DNA of 6,590 bases, taken from JAULUH01 sp032111745 (lineage in GTDB: Bacteria > Chloroflexota > Anaerolineae > JAAEKA01). Within the stretch, counting starts at the first letter, position 1; each line of letters starts with the position of its first letter. The stretch is taken from the NCBI GenBank assembly GCA_032111745.1, contig JAULUH010000569.1:1-6590 (forward strand), written 5' to 3'. The position numbers were made by a program, and so were the translations under genes. Under the pieces are notes generated by a model, which was given only the letters and a program-made list of their open reading frames with translations, was not told where the DNA came from and made no database searches. Shown here piece after piece: positions 1-4,897 of this stretch.

Positions 1-710
1 GCACTCCGCCAGTGGATGCGCCGCATCTCGTCCCCGGCCACGTAGGACCGCACCGACGCCGCCTGGGTCGTGAACTGGGCCGTGCGCCGCGTGGTGCGGG
101 CCGGCCCGGGCGCGCTGCCCCGGGGCAGGCGCAGGTCGGGCAGCTGCATGGCCCGCGGGTAAACCAGGATCGACCGCGTGTCCTCGTAGCGCCGGACCAT
201 GATGAAGAAGCCCATGGGGTCGCCGGTCCGCAGCTCCCAGGGACCTAGGGTGAAGACCCCCCGGCGCTGGCACTGGCCCTCGCGGGTGACACTCTGGCTG
301 GTACGCTCCGACAGCGACGCCACCCAACCGGGCCGGTAGCCGGGGAGTTCCGAGTAGTCCCGCACCTCGGCCCACAGCACCGGCCACGCGGAGCGGTTCT
401 CCACGGTGAACTTCTCTGCCAACACATCCCCCACCAGAATCCACGTGCCGCGCTGCTCGCGCCTCGCCACCAGGTTGTCCCGCAACGCCCGCGTCCACAC
501 GTAGGCCAGCAACAACATCACGCCGAGGGCCAGGATCAGGGCCATCCAGATCCGCGACGGGCTAAACACCTGGAAGACCACCAGGGTCGCCAGGAGCACC
601 ACGGGCAGCCGGCTGTTGAGCTGCACCGTGCCTGCCGCCGCCGGCCTCACTCCCCTGCGAGCTGCCAGGCGATCCTGCCAGCGTTTGACCAGATCCTGCA
701 AATATGCCAT
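1..710 (-). CDS. DUF58 domain-containing membrane protein, C-terminus cut by window edge
   Basis: The gene reads leftward from an ATG at 710-708 for 236 codons with no stop before the left edge. The N-terminus (residues 1-34) is basic and probably cytoplasmic. Two adjacent hydrophobic segments follow at about 35-50 and 54-72. After them comes a soluble region with a conserved GVFTLGPWEL...GDPMGFF stretch (about 151-169). The visible end is RSYVAGDEMRRIHWRS (221-236), which matches the Y-x-x-GD-x-x-R-x-IHW signature of the DUF58 family. Family members are usually around 400 residues, so about 150-200 residues are missing, which is truncation by the window and not decay. DUF58 proteins are often encoded with MoxR AAA ATPases and transglutaminase or von Willebrand proteins. 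Their biochemical role is poorly defined. No good ribosome binding site precedes the ATG, but an upstream in-frame TAG at 773-771 and the lack of another ATG support this start. The family call is firm and the function is unknown. Confidence 0.9.
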   Translation of the reverse strand, partial: MAYLQDLVKRWQDRLAARRGVRPAAAGTVQLNSRLPVVLLATLVVFQVFSPSRIWMALILALGVMLLLAYVWTRALRDNLVARREQRGTWILVGDVLAEKFTVENRSAWPVLWAEVRDYSELPGYRPGWVASLSERTSQSVTREGQCQRRGVFTLGPWELRTGDPMGFFIMVRRYEDTRSILVYPRAMQLPDLRLPRGSAPGPARTTRRTAQFTTQAASVRSYVAGDEMRRIHWRS

Positions 711-713
711 AAT
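685..713 (+). promoter_or_regulatory. Near-consensus sigma-70-type promoter over the DUF58 start codon
   Basis: TTGACC (685-690) is separated by exactly 17 bases from CATAAT (708-713). Each hexamer differs from the consensus at one position. It points rightward, with expected transcription start near 720, towards the small membrane protein at 810. It overlaps the first 26 bases of the leftward DUF58 gene, so the two genes could interfere with each other. This is prediction from sequence match only. Confidence 0.5.
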
Positions 714-767
714 GCGCGCACGCTCGCCGGGTTCAGCAGACCTGGCGTGGTCACCAGGCTGCCCTCG

Positions 768-795
768 ATCCTATCCTGGCCTCACCGTAGTCCAA
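768..795 (-). promoter_or_regulatory. Possible promoter for the DUF58 gene
   Basis: On the minus strand TTGGAC (795-790) is followed after 16 bases by TAGGAT (773-768), about 58 bases upstream of the DUF58 ATG. The -35 match is weak (3 of 6) and the -10 match moderate (4 of 6). The position fits, but the signal could be chance. Confidence 0.28.
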
Positions 796-809
796 CTCAG
801 GCCCTGCCC

Positions 810-998
810 ATGCTCCTGACCCAACTCCTCGCCGTCGTCATCATCGTCGGGCTGATTACCCTGACCATCCTGGCCTTCATCGAGCCTGGCCCCCTGGACC
901 GGCGCAGCCGCAACCGCCGGGGCCAGCGACCGCCGCAGCCAGGCCAGGAGCCCGAGGAGCCGTCGCCAGACGAAGAGCCCACTCAGCGGCCCGAATAA
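810..998 (+). CDS. Small single-pass membrane protein (62 aa), unknown function
   Basis: I do not recognise a family. The product starts MLLTQLLAVVIIVGLITL, one hydrophobic span at about residues 2-24. A short basic patch follows (DRRSRNRR, about 30-37), then a proline- and glutamate-rich tail to the end (PPQPGQEPEEPSPDEEP). The basic patch after the span suggests a cytoplasmic tail. The ATG at 810 puts the span at the N-terminus. An in-frame GTG at 747 would add 21 residues of unremarkable sequence and has no better ribosome binding site. Both starts lack a clear Shine-Dalgarno sequence. Support comes from the clean hydrophobic/charged pattern and from a near-consensus promoter about 100 bases upstream. 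It is divergent from the DUF58 gene and may share its context. It could still be a chance reading frame in GC-rich DNA. Confidence 0.5.
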   Translation: MLLTQLLAVVIIVGLITLTILAFIEPGPLDRRSRNRRGQRPPQPGQEPEEPSPDEEPTQRPE

Positions 999-1063
999 GC
1001 ACGCCGGATTCTAGCACGGTCAAACGGGGGTTGTCAACAGCACCAGGCACGCGCCAACCAGAA

Positions 1064-1097
1064 AGACTGGACCAGTCTTCTGAGACCGGTCCAGTCT
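1064..1097. repeat. Nested palindromic repeat, copy 1
   Basis: Two 15-base units lie four bases apart: AGACTGGACCAGTCT (1064-1078), TCTG (1079-1082) and AGACCGGTCCAGTCT (1083-1097). Each unit is a dyad by itself, 7-base arms around one central base. The right unit has one mismatch in its arms. The two units are also reverse complements of each other at 14 of 15 positions, so the whole can fold as one 15-bp hairpin with a 4-base loop. There is no T-run after it, so it is not an obvious intrinsic terminator. A close relative lies at 2779-2812. Confidence 0.9.
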
Positions 1098-1136
1098 GTT
1101 GCGCCTGACACAGGTGATTCGGTCGCAAAAAAACCC

Positions 1137-1165
1137 TTGCGCGCGGCGGATATGTGCGCGATAAT
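1137..1165 (+). promoter_or_regulatory. Candidate promoter of the serine hydrolase gene
   Basis: TTGCGC (1137-1142) lies 17 bases before GATAAT (1160-1165). The -10 matches 5 of 6 consensus bases and the -35 only 3 of 6. The expected start near 1172 would give a 5' leader of about 150 bases that contains the 14-bp palindrome and the leader reading frame. The weak -35 leaves room for an activator. Confidence 0.4.
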
Positions 1166-1185
1166 GTGATATGTGGCGCAATGTG
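1149..1185. repeat. Short imperfect tandem repeat in the hydrolase promoter
   Basis: GATATGTG occurs at 1149-1156 and again at 1168-1175, 19 bases apart. Each copy is followed by a GC-rich tetramer and then an AATGTG (1164-1168 region and 1180-1185). The repeat overlaps the proposed -10, so it may be a regulator binding site, but no known motif is recognised. Confidence 0.4.
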
Positions 1186-1196
1186 CACCGGTGCAC
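1183..1196. promoter_or_regulatory. Perfect 14-bp palindrome, possible operator
   Basis: GTGCACCGGTGCAC is fully self-complementary. It sits about 11 bases downstream of the expected transcription start of the hydrolase gene, where a bound dimeric repressor would block transcription. No cognate regulator is encoded next to it in this window. Confidence 0.4.
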
Positions 1197-1249
1197 GTTG
1201 CTAGCGGGAGGTGGTAGTACCTCGTTCTTGCCTGCACCAGGAGGGAGCT

Positions 1250-1282
1250 ATGGACCATGGGGATGCTCATTTCTATCGATAA
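1250..1282 (+). CDS. Possible 10-residue leader peptide
   Basis: The best Shine-Dalgarno of the region, AGGAGGGAG (1239-1247), is ideally spaced for the ATG at 1250, which opens the frame MDHGDAHFYR and stops with TAA at 1280-1282. The hydrolase gene begins 40 bases later with its own weaker ribosome binding site. This could be a translated leader, or the Shine-Dalgarno could serve the ATG at 1257 instead. There is no attenuator hairpin or run of one amino acid that would explain a role. Confidence 0.25.
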   Translation: MDHGDAHFYR

Positions 1283-1307
1283 CCCGCGCCTTCGATTCGC
1301 TCCAGTG

Positions 1308-1315
1308 GAAAGGAA
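1308..1315 (+). promoter_or_regulatory. Ribosome binding site that decides the hydrolase start
   Basis: GGAAAGGA lies 7 bases before the ATG at 1323. It supports that start over the in-frame ATG at 1257, because starting at 1323 places the twin-arginine motif at the N-terminus as export requires. Confidence 0.55.
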
Positions 1316-1322
1316 ACCCCTC

Positions 1323-2633
1323 ATGAAACCCCTTACACGACGCGAGTTCCTGAAGTCCTCGACGATGGCGGGCCTGGCTCTGGCCACCGCCCGCCTGACT
1401 CAGCCACAGCGGCCTGTGCTCGATCCTGCGCCGCCCTCCAGCTCCAAGAAACAGTTCCAGCCGTTTGCCGATCAAGTCCAGCAGACCATGGAGACCAACG
1501 ATATCCCCGGGATCGCCGTCGGCATCATCCGGGCCAACAAATTGGTCTATGCCGATGGTTTCGGCGTGGCCAACATAGACACCGGCGCGCCGATGACACC
1601 CAGATCCGTGATGAGCATGGCGTCTATCGCCAAGTCGTTCACAGGCGCCGCGATCATGCAGCTGATCGAGAACGGCCAGATCCAGGGGATCGACGACCTC
1701 TACATGGACCACGTGCCCTACTTCACCATGGAGGATCCGCGCTTCCAGCAGATCTCAATCCGGCACCTCTTGTCCCATACCTCCGGTATGCCGCCCCTCA
1801 CGGATGCCGATTTCTTCGCCGAGTTCATGACCCCTGACTACGACGACGGTGCCGCCGAGCGATTGGTGCGCAGCTTCAGCACAGGCGTCATGCTGGCCCA
1901 GGACCCGGGCGGGCCTGCCTTCCTCTACAGCGACGTCGGGTACGACATCCTGGCGGACCTGATCAACAACGTCACGGGCCAGCTGTTCGAGGACTACATG
2001 CAGGAGCACATCCTGGAGCCACTGCGCATGAAGGACTCGACCTTCCTGTTCGCAGAGATAGATCCGGACGATCTGGTGGCCGCCCATATTCGCGATGAGA
2101 ACGGCAACGTGGTGGTCTGGGACTACTTCCCCTATGATCGCAAACACGCCCCTAGCTCGTGCCTGCATACCAGCGTCGAGGACTACAGCCAGTGGCTGCT
2201 GGCCCACCTGAACGGCGGGACCTGGCGCGGCAAGCGCATCCTCCAGCCAGAGAACCAGGCCAGGTTGTGGGAGATACTCTACTACTGGAACCCGAGCGAT
2301 GAGCTGGAGGGAGGCTACGGTTGGGGCTGGGACGTGGGCCGCTTCTGGGAACACCAGCTGATCGGGAGCTACGGCGGCCAGCCCGGCGTGCAAACCACGG
2401 GCCTGTTGCTGCCCACCGAGGGCCTGGGTGTGATCGTGCTGGGCAACTGCCTCGGCTCCTACAACTGGGAACAGTACCCCACGGCCTACGTCGTCGCCGA
2501 TCTGGCCTTCTGGGCCCTGAACTGGCTAGTGGAAGGCGGCGGCAAGGAGGCTGAGGCCGATGGCGCCGCCATGACGCCTGCCACGGACAGCTTCCAAGTT
2601 CACCTGCCCTTCGTGCCCATGCGCTCGCGCTAG
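1323..2633 (+). CDS. Tat-exported serine hydrolase, beta-lactamase/class C (PF00144-like) family
   Basis: The 436-residue product begins MKPLTRREFLKSS, a textbook twin-arginine signal (TRREFLK, residues 5-11), followed by a short hydrophobic stretch (about 14-24). This predicts folded export across the membrane, possibly with lipid-free release. The mature part has the family order of motifs: S101-I-A-K104 (nucleophile serine and general-base lysine of S-x-x-K), HLLSHTSG (148-155), Y202-S-D204 in the place of Y-x-N, and GSYGG (348-352) where class C enzymes have K/H-x-G. Such proteins are esterases, D-amino-acid peptidases or transpeptidase-like enzymes more often than antibiotic-degrading lactamases. 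The substrate cannot be told from sequence. Length is normal for the family. An upstream in-frame ATG at 1257 would add 22 residues and bury the Tat motif. The gene is monocistronic and bounded on both sides by related palindromic repeats. The tail ends SFQVHLPFVPMRSR. Confidence 0.88.
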   Translation: MKPLTRREFLKSSTMAGLALATARLTQPQRPVLDPAPPSSSKKQFQPFADQVQQTMETNDIPGIAVGIIRANKLVYADGFGVANIDTGAPMTPRSVMSMASIAKSFTGAAIMQLIENGQIQGIDDLYMDHVPYFTMEDPRFQQISIRHLLSHTSGMPPLTDADFFAEFMTPDYDDGAAERLVRSFSTGVMLAQDPGGPAFLYSDVGYDILADLINNVTGQLFEDYMQEHILEPLRMKDSTFLFAEIDPDDLVAAHIRDENGNVVVWDYFPYDRKHAPSSCLHTSVEDYSQWLLAHLNGGTWRGKRILQPENQARLWEILYYWNPSDELEGGYGWGWDVGRFWEHQLIGSYGGQPGVQTTGLLLPTEGLGVIVLGNCLGSYNWEQYPTAYVVADLAFWALNWLVEGGGKEAEADGAAMTPATDSFQVHLPFVPMRSR

Positions 2634-2759
2634 GATACCCGACATCGCATGGCCGCACACGCCCGCAAGGTCGTCGACGCACTTGCTGCCAGCCGCTAGA
2701 CCGATCGTTCGCTGACCATGCCGTCGCCGTGACCGGCAAGCCCGTGCGGCGACCCAGAG

Positions 2760-2817
2760 CCAGTCTTCTCGACCCGCCAGACTGGTCCAGTCTCGGAAGA
2801 CTGGACCAGTCTTCTCG
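2760..2817. repeat. Nested palindromic repeat, copy 2, with flanking direct repeat
   Basis: AGACTGGTCCAGTCT (2779-2793), CGGA (2794-2797) and AGACTGGACCAGTCT (2798-2812) form a perfect 15-bp hairpin with a 4-base loop, and each arm is itself a 7-1-7 palindrome. An extra half-unit with its downstream bases, CCAGTCTTCTCG, occurs at 2760-2771 and again at 2806-2817, so the element looks like the remnant of three or more units. The right unit is identical to the left unit of copy 1 at 1064-1078. It ends 14 bases before the extended -10 of parA, so it may affect that promoter. Confidence 0.9.
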
Positions 2818-2830
2818 TTCCACGCACCTG

Positions 2831-2839
2831 TGGTATACT
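2831..2839 (+). promoter_or_regulatory. Extended -10 promoter of the parA operon
   Basis: TGGTATACT carries the TG-n extension (2831-2833) and a -10 hexamer TATACT (2834-2839, 5 of 6 matches). No good -35 is present at 16-18 bases upstream, where the palindrome ends, which is normal for extended -10 promoters. The expected start near 2846 gives a leader of about 48 bases. Confidence 0.5.
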
Positions 2840-2893
2840 ACCCATGACCGTTCCTTTCGGCATTCCTGGTAGCTTTCCCACAAGGAGCTGAGG

Positions 2894-3640
2894 ATGCGCA
2901 AGATCGTCGTCGCTCTGCTAAAAGGCGGCGTGGGCAAGACCACCACCGCCGTCAACCTGGCCGCCGGCCTGAGCCTGGCCGGCTACCGGGTGCTCCTGGT
3001 CGACATGGATAGCCAGGGCCAGGCCGGCAAGTCCCTGGGCCTGGCTCCCCCGGCCGGCCTGGCCGAACTGGTGGCCGGCGACACCACCCTCGCCGAAGGC
3101 ATTGTCCCCGCCCGCGACAACCTCTGGCTGCTGGCCGGCGGCCGCGGGCTGGCCGGCCTCAAGCGCGTCATCACCCGCAAGGACTTCGGCGGCGAGCAGA
3201 CCGTGGCCGAAGCCCTCTCCCCTCTCGACGGGCAATATGATTATGTCATCCTGGACACCGGCCCCGGCTGGGACGCACTCTCGGTCAACGCCCTCTTCTA
3301 CGCCGGGGAGGTCCTGGTCCCCGTGTCGCTGGAGGTGATGACCCTCCAGGGGCTCTCGGAGTTCGCCCGCAGCGTGGCCTCGGTACAGCAGTACCACCCT
3401 GAGCTGCGGCTGCGCTACGTCCTCCCCACCTTCTTCGACCGCCGGGTACGCAAGTCGGACGAGATCCTGCACCAGCTAGGGCCCTATTATAGCGCCGAGC
3501 TGTGTGACCCCATCCGCTACAACGTGCGCCTCTCCGAGGCTCCCGGCTACGGCCAAACCATCTTCGAGTACGCCCCCCGCTCCCACGGCGCCGAGGACTA
3601 CCAGAAGCTCACAGAAAGGATCGCAAGCGATGGCGCGTAA
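2894..3640 (+). CDS. ParA/Soj-family partitioning or positioning ATPase
   Basis: The 248-residue product is a deviant-Walker ATPase. It has KGGVGKTT (10-17, with the signature lysine K10 and P-loop lysine K15), LLVDMDSQGQAG (35-45, switch region), Walker B YVILD (117-121) and the Soj C-terminal block IRYNVRLSEAPGYGQTIFEY (207-226) with SHGAEDY (230-236). FFDRRVRKSDEIL (180-192) matches the DRR segment of chromosomal ParA proteins. Such enzymes dimerise with ATP, bind DNA nonspecifically and move or position a cargo by gradients set up by a partner that triggers hydrolysis. Length is typical and all catalytic motifs are intact. AAGGAG (2882-2887) lies 6 bases before the ATG. No parB follows. 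Instead the stop codon overlaps the next gene by 11 bases, so that small protein is the best candidate partner. The cargo is unknown. Confidence 0.93.
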   Translation: MRKIVVALLKGGVGKTTTAVNLAAGLSLAGYRVLLVDMDSQGQAGKSLGLAPPAGLAELVAGDTTLAEGIVPARDNLWLLAGGRGLAGLKRVITRKDFGGEQTVAEALSPLDGQYDYVILDTGPGWDALSVNALFYAGEVLVPVSLEVMTLQGLSEFARSVASVQQYHPELRLRYVLPTFFDRRVRKSDEILHQLGPYYSAELCDPIRYNVRLSEAPGYGQTIFEYAPRSHGAEDYQKLTERIASDGA

Positions 3641-4055
3641 GGAAACCCCCGACGTCCTGGCCGCCCTCCTGTCCGGCGCCGCGCCGGACGCCAGCCCCAC
3701 CACTGCACCGGAAGCCCCGCCCAAACGCGAGCCCGAGCCGCCATCCACTGCGGCCAAGGCCTCCAAACCGGCGAAACCAGCCGAGAAGCCGGCCCCCGCC
3801 GTGCCTGCGCCCCGGGCCACCCAGTGGGAATACCTGGTGGTCTCCCTGGCCGACAAGAACGGCTGGCGTCCGCGTTATGTCAACGGCAAAGAGGTCAGGA
3901 GCTGGGCCAGCGCCCCGGTCATTCATGACTTCATCGCCCAGATGGGTGAGGACGGCTGGGAGCTGGCCGCCGCCGCCGCCGGCAAGGCCCTTTACGGCAG
4001 CTCCGACGGCTACCAGCTCTTCTTCAAACGCATCCTCCCCGGCACCACAGCGTAG
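3630..4055 (+). CDS. Small protein with disordered N-terminus and DUF4177-like C-terminal domain; candidate ParA partner
   Basis: The 141-residue product has three parts. First comes a short helix-prone N-terminal peptide, MARKETPDVLAALLSG (1-16). Then there is a disordered linker rich in Ala, Pro, Lys and Glu (about 17-63). The C-terminal domain begins at WEYLVVSLADK (66-76), continues through IAQMGEDGWEL (102-112) and ends GYQLFFKRIL (127-136). The W-E-Y-x-V...GWEL...FFKR pattern resembles the small DUF4177 domain, of unknown function. The ATG at 3630 was chosen over an in-frame ATG at 3504 because AAAGGA (3615-3620) precedes it by 9 bases and the extra residues would only shadow parA. It overlaps parA by 11 bases, indicating translational coupling. 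ParA partners commonly use a short basic N-terminal peptide to stimulate the ATPase. A role like that here is inference. It is not a ParB: no HTH or CTPase motif is visible. Confidence 0.82.
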   Translation: MARKETPDVLAALLSGAAPDASPTTAPEAPPKREPEPPSTAAKASKPAKPAEKPAPAVPAPRATQWEYLVVSLADKNGWRPRYVNGKEVRSWASAPVIHDFIAQMGEDGWELAAAAAGKALYGSSDGYQLFFKRILPGTTA

Positions 4056-4065
4056 GGAACGGCTG

Positions 4066-4764
4066 ATGACCGGCGAGCGCATTCTGATCGTCGAGGACGA
4101 GCGCGCCGTGGCCCGCGGGCTCGAGTACGGCCTCACCCGCGAGGGCTTCCAGGTGCTGTGGGCCGACACCGGCCAGCGCGCCCTGTCCCTGGCCCGCAGC
4201 GAGGAGCCCCAGCTTATCCTGCTGGACATCCGGCTGCCCGATATCAGCGGTTTCGACGTCTGCCGCCAGCTGCGCGCCGAGGGCAAACGCCAGCCCATCC
4301 TCATGCTCACCGCCCGCGACGAGGAGCTGGACAAGGTGCTGGGCCTCGAACTGGGCGCTGACGACTATGTGGTCAAGCCCTACAGCCTGCGCGAGCTGAT
4401 CTCGCGTATCCGCGCCCTCCTGCGCCGGGCCTACGGCGAGCTCTCCCTCACCGCCGGCGACGGCGCCTTGCACTTCGGCGAGCTCACCCTCGACCTGGAG
4501 CGCCTCCAGGTGCTCAAGCGCAACCATCCCATCGACCTGACCCCCATTGAGTTTCGCATGCTACGCTACCTGGCCAGCAACCCCGGCCGGCCCCTCACCC
4601 GGGACCAGCTCATCGAGACCATCTGGGGCTACGAGAGCGACATCGGCAGCGACCGCACCGTGGACGTCCACATGCGCCACCTGCGCCAAAAGGTCGAGGA
4701 CGACCCCGCCAACCCCCGCTGGCTCGTGACCGTGCGCGGGGTCGGCTACAAGTTCGAGCCCTGA
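4066..4764 (+). CDS. OmpR/PhoB-family response regulator
   Basis: The 232-residue product has an N-terminal receiver domain (about 4-120) and a C-terminal winged-helix DNA-binding domain (about 134-230). Receiver residues are complete: acidic pair E10/D11, phosphoacceptor D54 in LLDIRLPD, T82 in MLTAR, and K104 in VVKPY. The output domain shows LTPIEFRMLRYLASNPG (158-174), then LTRDQLIETIWG (177-188), the recognition-helix region TVDVHMRHLRQKVE (198-211) and the terminal hairpin VRGVGYKFEP. A membrane kinase would phosphorylate D54 and promote dimer binding to direct repeats. The ATG follows the previous stop by 10 bases with AGGGA (4054-4058) as ribosome binding site, so it belongs to the parA transcript. 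An ORF extending upstream to 3877 only shadows the preceding gene. The likely kinase starts at 6387, beyond the PDZ gene. The signal sensed is not known. Confidence 0.95.
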   Translation: MTGERILIVEDERAVARGLEYGLTREGFQVLWADTGQRALSLARSEEPQLILLDIRLPDISGFDVCRQLRAEGKRQPILMLTARDEELDKVLGLELGADDYVVKPYSLRELISRIRALLRRAYGELSLTAGDGALHFGELTLDLERLQVLKRNHPIDLTPIEFRMLRYLASNPGRPLTRDQLIETIWGYESDIGSDRTVDVHMRHLRQKVEDDPANPRWLVTVRGVGYKFEP

Positions 4765-4787
4765 CCCGGGCCGCCTGTTGCCAAACC

Positions 4788-4804
4788 TTAACCCATTCTC
4801 AACC
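4788..4804 (+). promoter_or_regulatory. Candidate response-regulator binding direct repeat
   Basis: TTAACC (4788-4793) and TCAACC (4799-4804) repeat with an 11-base period, one helical turn, as expected for tandem binding by OmpR/PhoB-type dimers. A related CAAACC lies just before (4782-4787). The site sits 20 bases before the -10 of the PDZ gene, covering the usual -35 area, where an activator of this family would act. The assignment to the neighbouring regulator is inference. Confidence 0.4.
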
Positions 4805-4821
4805 GCCCGGTAGCCTCGCCG

Positions 4822-4830
4822 TGGTAGGAT
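4822..4830 (+). promoter_or_regulatory. Extended -10 promoter of the PDZ gene
   Basis: TGGTAGGAT combines a TG-n extension with the hexamer TAGGAT (4825-4830, 4 of 6 matches). No standard -35 is found at the right distance. The direct repeat at 4788-4804 occupies that area, consistent with an activated promoter. The expected start is near 4837. Confidence 0.4.
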
Positions 4831-4839
4831 GCAGATAGC

Positions 4840-4863
4840 GGGCACGCGCTCAACCACGTGCCC
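4840..4863 (+). other. Hairpin at the 5' end of the PDZ mRNA
   Basis: GGGCACG (4840-4846) pairs perfectly with CGTGCCC (4857-4863) around a 10-base loop. It would lie within the first bases of the predicted transcript, where a stem can stabilise the mRNA. It has no T-run, so it is unlikely to be the terminator of the regulator gene. Confidence 0.35.
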
Positions 4864-4882
4864 CCGCCATTCTACCATTCCT

Positions 4883-4890
4883 AGAGGAGG
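4883..4890 (+). promoter_or_regulatory. Strong ribosome binding site that decides the PDZ protein start
   Basis: AGAGGAGG ends 7 bases before the ATG at 4898, which opens directly into a signal peptide. This rules out the in-frame ATG at 4829, which overlaps the -10 element and would add 23 residues in front of the signal peptide. Confidence 0.8.
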
Positions 4891-4897
4891 TACATCT

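Larger units (their letters stand above)
999..1322. other. Intergenic region rich in repeats and signals
   Basis: This 324-base spacer holds no convincing conventional gene. From left to right it carries a nested palindromic repeat (1064-1097), an A7 run (1126-1133), a candidate promoter (1137-1165) overlapping short tandem repeats, a perfect 14-bp palindrome (1183-1196), a strong Shine-Dalgarno (1239-1247) serving a possible 10-residue leader peptide, and the ribosome binding site of the hydrolase gene. Reading frames that cross it on the minus strand run through the palindrome and look spurious. Confidence 0.6.
2634..2893. other. Intergenic region before parA
   Basis: Bases 2634-2759 show nothing I can support: only a 16-codon frame (2649-2699) without a ribosome binding site. 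The rest holds palindrome copy 2, the parA promoter and a leader of about 45 bases. No hairpin with a T-run was seen that would end the hydrolase transcript. Confidence 0.5.

Noticed and set aside
1064..1097. Palindrome read as an intrinsic terminator
   Set aside because: No T-run follows on either strand, and a related copy lies in front of a promoter.
877..1387. Minus-strand frames of 103 and 117 codons across the first palindrome
   Set aside because: Their residues come partly from translating the repeat (EDWSSLSGW, TGLRRLVQSF-like strings), a sign of spurious ORFs over dispersed repeats.
1755..2393. 212-codon open frame on the minus strand
   Set aside because: It is antisense to the hydrolase, whose catalytic motifs are intact. 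It has no recognisable motif and reflects GC-rich codon bias.
2649..2699. 16-codon frame MAAHARKVVDALAASR after the hydrolase
   Set aside because: It has no ribosome binding site, no promoter and no homology I can recognise. It is too short to support.
1064..2812. Repeats as part of a CRISPR array
   Set aside because: There are only two dispersed copies with a gene between them, and no regular spacers.
2152..2955. 267-codon minus-strand frame across the second palindrome
   Set aside because: It overlaps the hydrolase gene, the repeat and the parA start. The product is rich in Arg, Pro and Ser and has no fold signal.
3504..3629. 42-residue N-terminal extension of the DUF4177-like protein
   Set aside because: It only shadows the parA coding frame, and a well-placed ribosome binding site precedes the ATG at 3630.
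3609..4334. 241-codon open frame on the minus strand
   Set aside because: It is antisense across two well-supported genes, with a low-complexity product.
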